Assembly: GCA_022496205.1 (NCBI GenBank)
Contig: WTXD01000053.1
Location: 62,001-126,000 of the forward strand
Source: Gloeopeniophorella convolvens
Lineage: Eukaryota > Basidiomycota > Agaricomycetes > Russulales
Length of the DNA stretch: 64,000 nt
Direction of reading: 5' to 3'
In this document: piece by piece, positions 55,992-64,000 of the stretch
How positions within the stretch are numbered: position 1 is the stretch's first letter
Layout: each line of letters starts with the position of its first letter
Notes under the pieces: model-generated
Told to the model about the DNA's origin: nothing
Database searches by the model: none
The model's input: only the letters and a program-made list of their open reading frames with translations
Translations under genes and position numbers: made by a program

Positions 55992-57924
55992 TCACTTCCC
56001 TTTGAGCAAGGCTAACCACGAAAAGAGAAACAGAAGAGCTCCAAAGATGAGAGACGAGCCTATTTATGCGCAGATTTTCTTAACCTTTTCTGGACCTTAC
56101 AACCGACGCCCGGAATGGAGCACTCACCAGCACAGATGCCAGCGGCCACGTATTTTCCGGTTGCATGTGTTAGTGCGCCAGATAGAGGGGGCCCCGCGAC
56201 TGCGCTGAAAGCAAATATAGTCATGCACATCCCAGTGCGTCGACCAACGTCGTTGCTCCCGCCGAACGCAGTTACAGGCACTGCGAGGAGTAAACCGGCG
56301 TACATCCCGGACGATACGCCATAAAGCAGCGCAATGGTCACAAGCGGTCCAGTGCCACGCAGGAAAGGCCAGACGAGTGAGAATATGCCCGTTAGAAGGC
56401 TCACAGGAGGGAAGACGGCGACAGCACCTTTGGGAGGTATTAGAGTTGCAGGCATAGAAGTAGCAGAAGACATTACCAAATCGATCAGCGAGTACGCCAC
56501 TGACGATGCGGCCGATGGCTAAGCCGGCGCTCGCAATTGGTACCAGATAGAAGGATACGCCACTTGCAACACCTTGAGATGGGGCGCTTACGTTGATAAA
56601 GGTTAACACTGGTAGAATCAGTCAGGCGATCTATCAGGATCGCAAAACGACATGCCAACCCGTATATAGGCCGATGAAGGCTATGAAACCTCCTGCGACA
56701 TACATAGAGAACGCGGCAGATTTGAATAGTTTGAGATCTAGAAGCCTCCCCGATACGACCTTAGAGGGCAGTCTCCGTCTCATCGTCTGCAATTGCTCAA
56801 AATCACGTCATGGCAAAGGAGCTCAAGCATACCAGATTCGCAGTGGTGAGGGCGAGTATCAAGAAAAACGCGATGATCCTCATCGTCCACCTGAACCTAT
56901 AACCAGTTCTAATCAGATACGGGACGAGCGCGCCGATCAAAACGCACCCCACTGCAATGGCCAAGTTGCGAAATGCAATCGGGAAGATGATACCTCCCAA
57001 AGGCGAGCCCATGGTGACGATTCCCAGTGCGGTGGCTCGTCGTCTCTTGAACCAATGAGCAACGATGCCAGACGTAGGTACGAACAGAAAACCGCAAGAC
57101 ATCTAGAAATAAGATCAGTTACATATGCCGATATCTGGATGTCCACGGTACGGACGCCAACACCGAAACCTTGGCAGAGGAAGAGTTGCCAGAACGTTTT
57201 GCACTCCGCAGTCAGAAACGTGCAGACGATCAGATTGATGGAGGCTGCTATGTACGGCCCGTGAAAATAGCCAATGTCAAACAGCCGGCCGAGGATAAGG
57301 CCGGGCAAGAGCGTAAGGGAATACTACTCTCGTCAGTTGGACCAGAACTTCGATACCACATAAGCACGATGAGCACACCTGGGCGGAACCAATCCACGCG
57401 CTGCAAGGCGAGGGGTTGGTGTATGCCTGCTACAACAGGTATACATCACGCACATGTCGGACGCAGAGGTCCCCTTGAGTAGAACAGTCTCATAGTAATC
57501 TTGAAATTCCTGCGTTGCTGGCATGAGAATTTTGGGAATTTCTCCGAGAAAGCAGGTCACCAACACCCCAAGCATTCACATAGCCAAACCTATAGGAATT
57601 AGTTGGGTATCATTGGTATGGAATACAGTGCGAATGCATCAACGAGCCACGATTGCAGTGACACCCACGAGGACAATGTTGCACAGAATGCCTATAAGCG
57701 TAACGTTAGAAGGATTCCTGTCTTGAATATCAAGTACTTACGCCAAAAACCACCAGCCATGCGCGTATACCGCCATCGGGGAAGTCGTACTCCGCATCAG
57801 CGTTTTCGGAAATAGCGTGGACGTCTGCCTCTTCCTTGTGCGAAGGAGATACCACTGACTGGGATGAATAGTCAAGGGTGCTCAGGCCTTGGCCGTCGTA
57901 CTCCAGACTGTCTAACTCAGTCAT
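55992..57924 (-). CDS. MFS monocarboxylate-type transporter 2
   Basis: Close paralog of the preceding transporter with the same exon layout. Start MTELDSLEYDGQGLSTLDYS, chosen because the longer frame upstream (to 57972) has no counterpart in the paralog. DFPDGGIRAWLVVFG follows, then the 23-nt and 25-nt exons giving AFCATLSSFGYVNAWG. Next come YSLTLLPGLILGRLFDIGYF, AASINLIVCTFLTAECKTFW, FVPTSGIVAHWFKRRR, GSPLGGIIFPIAF, VLTFINVSAPSQGVA, GRIVSGVLADRFG and NDVGRRTGMCMTIFAFSAVA. The final exon reads SLIFGALLFLFSWLALLKGK. The donors that correspond to the two GC sites in transporter 1 are ordinary GT here. Substrate unknown. Confidence 0.87.
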
Positions 57925-60081
57925 GACGAAAATATACCTCCGGAGGGGGGGAAGGTTGTTTTGACGATCCACATATTTTCACTTTATGCTCTTGCGAATA
58001 TGATGGTAGGTACGGATTTGAAAGGAGATGAAAGCGGGCCGACGAAAGCAAATCAGAGCGTGTGCACGAAGAAATTGCGTGGAGAGGGCTTGAGACTAAC
58101 ACTACCTGAAATGAGTTCGGCGTGCTAATGACGCGAATCCGGGCATAAATATACACACAGGGAGAAGCACCGGCGGCTCTGATCCCATCCGTTGCTGTTA
58201 GGTTTCCACAATGTTGAGCGGCGTAGCTGAGACGACCGCTGATTACATATGAAACATCTTGTGGCTCTGCGGAGCAACATAGGCTATGAGGCGAGAAGCC
58301 TGTCGCAAAGCTAGCCTGTCGGCCTGTCGCGGTCTACTATCCTAGACCCGTGTGAGCGACGAAGAAGCGGTAAAACAAGCATAAAAGGCAACCGCGTAGC
58401 ATTGTTGGCCGATGAAGCATCAGCAGTAAGCATGCTTTGATCGCGCGGCTTTGGCGACAGCTTCCTTTGCGTAGCACAACCGATGGATTTCTGGAACGCT
58501 ATATCTCAATGCCGTTAAGAGAACAGTCGCACAATGCCTTTTATTTGCGCGCGCAACAACGGATGACGTCTATTCAGGACTGTTGGTTAGTCGAGTTCGC
58601 GTCGGAAGGTAAGTTCGAGAATGAGGTTCACTGACCTAGCATGGATTGAATGCTCAATGACTGATAAATGCTAGTGAATGTTGACCTGGGCGGAGCGTGG
58701 GCATGCCAGCCAAGGCTCGTGAACTGCGACTCCAGGGGAGACCTCAGACCTGAACGTGGCTTCCCCAATACCGATCAAACCTTCGGAAGCACGAAAAGGG
58801 TAACACTTACAATGCCGCGATTCTTTCCCTTCGATTGACGCGGCCAAGATGGAAGCTGTGTCGATTACGGCAGGTAACGTACCACGGCGTCCTGGAGCCC
58901 TCAGTCGAACCAACCTTGGTCTTCAGCGCAATCGTAATAATATTCGTCCTCACCACTACATATCGTCCATCGACTGTAACATAAAGGCATGGTGCACACC
59001 AGCATTGCTCTCGGAGTAGCACCACCGCCAGTACTCCTCGTGTCGACGGGGGGAAGATATAGGCGAGCACATTGCGGATCGGAATCGGCGAAGACCGCGT
59101 TGACGACACTGCACCGAGTCTATCATGCGGACGTCTGCCAAAGATGCCCGTATCATCCGACTCGGGTGGGACCTGATGGTAGCTCACCTCACGGCAGTTC
59201 CCGGTTCATTTACACGTTCGCGCGGCTGCAACATATGTTTTCGCAGAGCCGCTCCACGTCTCCACTCCCACCATCAGGTCTCAGGACCAGAGACCGCCGA
59301 TGGGAGTTCTCAGAACCCATCGAGCTGGCCGGAGGGTGAAATCTTTACCGGTCGTAATTGGGGACATACTCACTGCGTGCGCCTAGAGCCAGGATAGATG
59401 AGGATGGTGGAGATGGGGCGTCAGACGGGACGGGCTTACGTCGGGGAGCTGCTTAGGAACGCCATTGACAATCGAGCTCGTAGTTGCTCACTCATCAGTT
59501 TCGTCCCAACAGCTGCGACAGAGAACACTCTTCGCCGGAGACGATATTTGGCATGGACGTCCGTCGCAGGACGACGCTGCAGGGTGGGTGTCAGCGTGAT
59601 TATTTACTTGCAGCGCTCGGAAAAAGGAATAGTTACCCACTTACAGCAAGTTCTTGCCTTCCGAGGAGGCGTGACATGGCCATCCATTCCCGGAGCCTGA
59701 TCTCGTAGAGAACACTCCCCCGTGTTCGGGGATACAACATATAAGGAGGAAGTCGGGGCGTGGTCTCATCCCGCCGCTCGCCGCGGCGTAGCCCGAGCAA
59801 CGCGCTAGCCCGACACCTACAGGTAGGTGTGGAAGTATGCCGTTATTGACATACCTAGTTGATATCATGACAACACGATGGATAGTCTCCATACGAATCG
59901 GAAATATGGAGAAAGAAAGGAGGTCCTAGATTGCAACATGAAAGTGTAGAAGTGCATATGGTAGGCATATGTATGTGTGCTTGGGCCTGTCGTAATTACA
60001 TCCACTGTGTTGATTTTATGGGATTTAGGAAGACTGTCGTCGAAACGCCTGACCACTCACAAGTGACGCTATCGAGGTACT
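57925..60081. other. gene-poor interval upstream of transporter 2
   Basis: About 2.1 kb. Several ORFs of 60-126 codons overlap in opposite strands at 58.8-59.9 kb. None shows a zinc cluster, FGKSSG-like motif, transporter motif or other known domain, and I could not chain them by splicing. Confidence 0.4.
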
Positions 60082-62870
60082 TCACGGGGATTCCAACCTT
60101 GCCCCGAGCCATGCCATAAGGCCCTTCGTGCCTTCACGCTCCCACACACGCCGCGGCGGCACCCGGAAACTGATCGTAGGAAGAATGAGCAAGGCAGATA
60201 ACAAGACACCCCAAATGCGGAAAAGACGACGTACAGATTGCCATCCACGAGGAATACCTCCAGCGGCAGAAGCCCTAGCTCACTCGGCAGCACTGCGATC
60301 GAGTTTTCGCGTACGTCCAGCTCTTCGAGCGTCCACCTCCCGCGTTGCTCCTCATCAATATCTTTCGCACCGGCACTGAATATCGACCGCGCGAGCTCGG
60401 ATAGCCCGTCTAATCCGCCCATTTTGTTACCGCAGAGTCCGAGCCGCTTCAACCCTGCGCGACCATCGCCTGCGAATGCCAGCTGCTTGAGCACCCCACA
60501 CGAGAATGCGTTGCCGGTTAGATCATTGTAGGAGAGATCCAAGTTGTGCAGGCTGGGGAAGAGTCGTGTCAGTGCGCCAAGGGTACCGCCGTTTGTTACA
60601 TCCGTGCCGGACACGACATCGTTCAGCGCGCAGCCTTCAAGGGTGAGGATCTCTAGTTGCGGCAGGAACGGACCGGAATTCTCGTCAGGCAACAGGAAAG
60701 TAGGTTCGGCGCGTCTCCCCCGGAGCTCGAGCACGCGCAGCGTGTTCGCAAACGGCTGTACTGTGATCAGGGCGAGTGGAAGGGTCGCGCGGGGAAGTAT
60801 GGAATCGTCCGGTGATGGAGCTCCACGTGTGGTCCGTCTTGCAGGACTCGAGGATGGGAGCGTAAGCGTGTGCGTGCGCGCATCCCAGTGACGGCTTAGC
60901 GCCGATGGTACGTCCACGGAGGCAGCGCGGGCTTCGGCTTCTGCCTCCTCTCCTTCACGCTGGGCAGCCTGCGCACGAGCCCGACGACGCGCGCCCTCAG
61001 AAAATAACCCTTGCTCAGCATCAATCTCCCATTGCTCTTTGATGACAGGTCGAAGAGGTGGTGGTGGTGGTGGTGGTGGAAGTTCCGGGGTAGGAGCAGC
61101 ATCTTGATGTAAATTTGCGGCACTGCGCCTTTCGCGAAGACGTTGGACATGCTGATCGGCCTCAATTTCCCATGCTTCGCGGATGATGCGCTTGCCTACA
61201 ACCACTACGAGTCTCCCAGCGGCTACCGCCCGCGGATCAGTGGCTGGCGCTTCGAAGTCAAGCGCTTGAGAGATATTGGCGAAGGCAGCTGATATACCTG
61301 CTTGTGTGACTCGTGTCTCTTCGAGATCCAGAATGGCAAGCTGAGGGAAGGGCTGGACAGATACAGACGAGAGTAGGGTAGAAGGGAAATGTGTATCGTT
61401 GATATCGCCGCATTTGGACATGCGGACCTCATTGAGCTGAGTGAGGTAGCTCAACGAAGTCATAAGCTGAGTCACGTCGCCAAGAGGGTTATAGATGAGA
61501 TTGAGAGATGCGAGATGCAGAGGAAGGGCGTCGTGGTGGATGGCGGAGGCATCAATTTTGTTGTGCGACGCATCAAGAGACGCTAAACTGGGGAGCGGAC
61601 GCGTCGCCCTCTTGATGTCTGGAGCCGAAAAGAAGTCGCTTGATCGCCTGCTTGGTGCCGTCGCTTTCGTATCAGGTTCGAAAGGCATATTGAAGGGGAG
61701 TGCCGTAAGAGCATTATGCGATATGCTGAGAGTGGAGAGGGCCGGGAGGGCAAAGAAATAGGGTGGAAGACGCGTGAGGGTATTATGGGAAAGATCGAGA
61801 TTCACGAGTGATGTGAGGTCAGCAAAGCTGTCAGGAAGCGAAGCCAATCGATTGTTTTGAAGCTGGCAGCACTACTGTCAGGCAAAGAGCTACACCATAT
61901 ATGTGCGTGCACACGCACATCTATGGTCTTGAGGGAACCAAACAGTGAAATTTCTGGTTGAAGTTCGACTATTTGATTATTTCGCGCCCGCAGGAACGTC
62001 AGATCCTGCTGATCGTACCACGTTGCCGAGTTAGAGCCAGCCTTTTTTGTAGGGTTCTCCGGCAAGGGAGGTTCATCTGGCACGCTGGCCAGTTTTTCCG
62101 GTGTCACCGAAAGGTGGATCTCGAATAGGGCAGATGGGATACATGGTAAGTCTCTGGACGCAATGTTGAGTGAACCTTGGGGACGAATCTTAGAGGATCA
62201 GCGGAGAACAATACAGCAGCGTCTACAGAAACTCACCTGAGCTACGTGCGCGCTCTATGGTCTCACGGACGGAGGGTCGCCCAAGGTCGTCAGACTCAGC
62301 TACCGGAGCCGCCCAGGCTGCCGGTGAAGCGCCCTCGAGGCCATCCCAGCCACTCGATGCGCTGCGTGACCCTGCCTTCTGTGCAGCCATAGCCTTCTTT
62401 GCTTCTGCGCGCTTTAGTGCAATTGCCTCCTTCACACTCATGGAGGGACCTTTTGTAGGAGCGGGTAGTTCCGGTTCACCATTGCGAGGGACAGCTAGAG
62501 GCTCGGCGGAAGACTTCTTTCGGAGCCGTATGGGAGAAGGGACCGTGGAGGTTGAAGAGGACGGTTTCGCATTGGTGGAGGTTGTTCGAAGCCGAACGGC
62601 AGGAGACACTGGCACTCGAAGTGTGGATGATGAGGGGCGCGTAGGAGAGGGATTGCTGAGATGCGTGCGCGGTGGGTTAGTGGGACGCGTGGGAGATGGG
62701 TTGGTGGGGCGCGTCGGTGATGGATGGGTGAGACGCGTCGGGGAAGGTGTGGTAAGGCGCGTCGAGGCTGCCTGGGGCACAGTGAGACGCGAGCTTGAGT
62801 TCGAAAGAGGCAGACGAGACCTTGGGGCCTTCAGGGAGGTCGTATCAGAAGTAGCAGCGGAGCGATTCAT
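60082..62870 (-). CDS. leucine-rich repeat protein, LRRC40-like
   Basis: Four exons. The N-terminal region (about 200 residues) is Ser/Pro/Thr-rich with an imperfect eight-residue repeat (TRPTNPSP type, residues 37-80) and a helix (VKEAIALKRAEAKKAMAAQK). Splicing leads to GSLNIASRDLPCIPSALFEI, ATWYDQQDLTFLRARNNQIV and DLQNNRLASLPDSFADLTSL, the arrangement of LRRC40 proteins. LRRs continue (LVNLDLSHNTLTRLPPYFFA, LSTLSISHNALTALPF), interrupted by a charged coiled region with poly-Pro, and resume (LHNLDLSYNDLTGN, LEELDVRENSIAVLPSELGL). The last exon reads FRVPPRRVWEREGTKGLMAW and stops at 60082. Likely cytosolic protein-interaction scaffold. Divergent from RPS10 over about 520 bp. Confidence 0.85.
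62631..62762 (-). repeat. 24-bp coding minisatellite in the LRR gene
   Basis: Five to six imperfect 24-bp units encoding TRLTTPSP, TRLTHPSP, TRPTNPSP, TRPTNPPR, THLSNPSP and a partial copy. Confidence 0.7.
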
Positions 62871-63392
62871 GGTGTGTGGGAGAATTACAGGGCGAGAGAA
62901 CGAGTAGAGGAGCTGCCCAGGAAGAAAGAGAGCGGCGGAGCTTGAGTTTGGCTAGCTTGAGCTTGAGCAAGACTAGGCGAGACTGGAACGTTTGAACAAG
63001 TTGTCCACCGAGCGCCCGTGTCGCGTGGCCGATTACCACATTAGGTGACATCGAAACTCCGCCTGTGCTCGCCGCAAATCCTATCGACCAGTCAACCAAA
63101 GTCGCTGTCCGCGCATTCCCTCAAGACCTCAAACATCCAAAGCACTGTGAGTATCGCTTTATATACTGTTTTTCCTCTATGCAGGTTCTGGGATTTTGTT
63201 CGAATGGATTTGGGGCATGGGAAGGGGCTGGATGCACAACTGGTTGTGTGGATGGCGTCAAACAGTGCTGACCCATATCTGTTGCAGTCGGACACAGTGC
63301 GACATCAGTTGCGGTGAGTCCAGTCGGTCTCCTTACACCCTCCGAGTCTCACCTATCTGAAGCTACCGGCCACAAAATTCCACTCGCCCAGC

Positions 63393-63903
63393 ATGATCAT
63401 TTCCAAGGAGAATAGGCGTACCATATACCAGAACCTCTTCAAGGGTGCGCCGCCTCACCCTCGATGCCCTTTCCCTCACACCTCACCCGCATTTAATAGA
63501 GGGCGTCCTTGTCGCGAAGAAGGACTTCAACGCCCCCAAGCACGAAGAGCTAGACGTCCCCAACCTTGAGGTCATCAAGGCGCTTCAGTCGCTCACCTCC
63601 CGGGGTTACGTCAATACACAGTTCTCGTGGCAGTGGTACTACTACACCCTCACGCCTGAGGGTGTCGAGTACCTTCGCGAGTGGCTCCATCTCCCCGCTG
63701 AGGTCGTCCCTGAGACACACCGCAAGCCCGTCCGTGCCCGCCCCGCGCAGGCTCGTACTGGCGGTGGTGAGGGTGCCTACCGCGCTCCCCGCGGCGATCG
63801 CGACGACTACCGCCGGCGGGACGATGCTGGCAAGAAGGAGGGCGCACCAGGCGAGTTCCGTCCGCAGTTTGCTGGCGTTGGTCGTGGCGGCCCCCGCGAG
63901 TAG
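63393..63903 (+). CDS. RPS10: 40S ribosomal protein eS10
   Basis: Component of the small ribosomal subunit beak. Two exons (63393-63444 and 63500-63903) around a 55-nt intron give 151 residues. [60 protein letters not shown] and [20 protein letters not shown] are the near-invariant S10/plectin-type domain. The tail is Arg/Gly/Pro-rich and ends GVGRGGPRE, as usual. Early intron position after residue 17 is typical of a fungal ribosomal protein gene. Ordinary housekeeping gene, no anomaly. Confidence 0.97.
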
Positions 63904-64000
63904 ACGCCTCGTTATATGTATGTGTGGATGTGGCTTTCCCTTGCATGCAAAAATGTAGTATGGTCCCGCGTATTGAAGCATCCACTATGCCACCCCTATC

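Noticed and set aside
58807..59700. A seventh Zn2Cys6 copy or other gene near 59 kb
   Set aside because: Searched by eye for CxxCxxKK, FGKSSG, PEFW and transporter motifs on both strands; none found.
1..64000. CRISPR arrays, bacterial operons, rRNA or obvious tRNA genes
   Set aside because: The DNA is intron-rich fungal sequence; no regularly spaced repeats, ribosomal RNA signatures or convincing cloverleaf sequences were recognised by eye.

Overview
The window is nuclear DNA of a filamentous basidiomycete, most likely an Agaricomycete. Genes are broken by many 45-90 nt introns with GTRNGT donors, some exons are extremely short, and two genes carry the mushroom-lineage DUF6535 membrane domain. 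Gene models below were spliced by eye from frame continuity, splice signals and comparison between paralogs inside the window.

Layout. (1) 1-32.6 kb is dominated by six paralogous Zn2Cys6 transcription factors, called A-F here. A-D lie head-to-tail on the minus strand (A runs off the left edge) and E-F on the plus strand. All six share the same architecture: an N-terminal zinc cluster, an FGKSSG motif followed by a R-R/P-EFW motif, a fungal_trans-type middle domain, and a short last exon with an E/D-W-x3-Y/A motif. Between them sit a Kre9/Knh1-like GPI-anchored wall protein (10.5 kb), a type-1 phosphatase inhibitor YPI1 (16.6 kb), a small unassigned gene (17.8 kb), a secreted GH18 chitinase (18.5 kb) and a DUF6535 membrane protein that looks damaged (26.3 kb). 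(2) 33-36.7 kb holds one small CxxC-containing protein and otherwise little. (3) 36.8-47.2 kb is a GC-rich, gene-dense block: a glutathione S-transferase, a WD40/DUF2415-like protein, a low-complexity intronless protein, the kinetochore subunit Dsn1/Mis13 and a second, intact DUF6535 protein. (4) 47.2-60 kb is gene-poor and lower in GC. It carries a tandem pair of monocarboxylate-type MFS transporters and two weak hypothetical genes. (5) 60-64 kb returns to conserved housekeeping genes: an LRRC40-like leucine-rich repeat protein divergent from ribosomal protein eS10 (RPS10).

The most striking observation is in the transcription-factor array. In all six genes the codons around the third zinc-cluster cysteine are carried by a separate coding exon of exactly six nucleotides, flanked by two introns. 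Skipping that microexon keeps the reading frame but removes the cysteine, so splicing could switch between zinc-binding and zinc-cluster-defective forms. Independently, the chitinase has an eight-nucleotide coding microexon at the start of its catalytic domain, and the two MFS genes share consecutive 23-nt and 25-nt exons. Conventional gene predictors will probably mis-model these genes.
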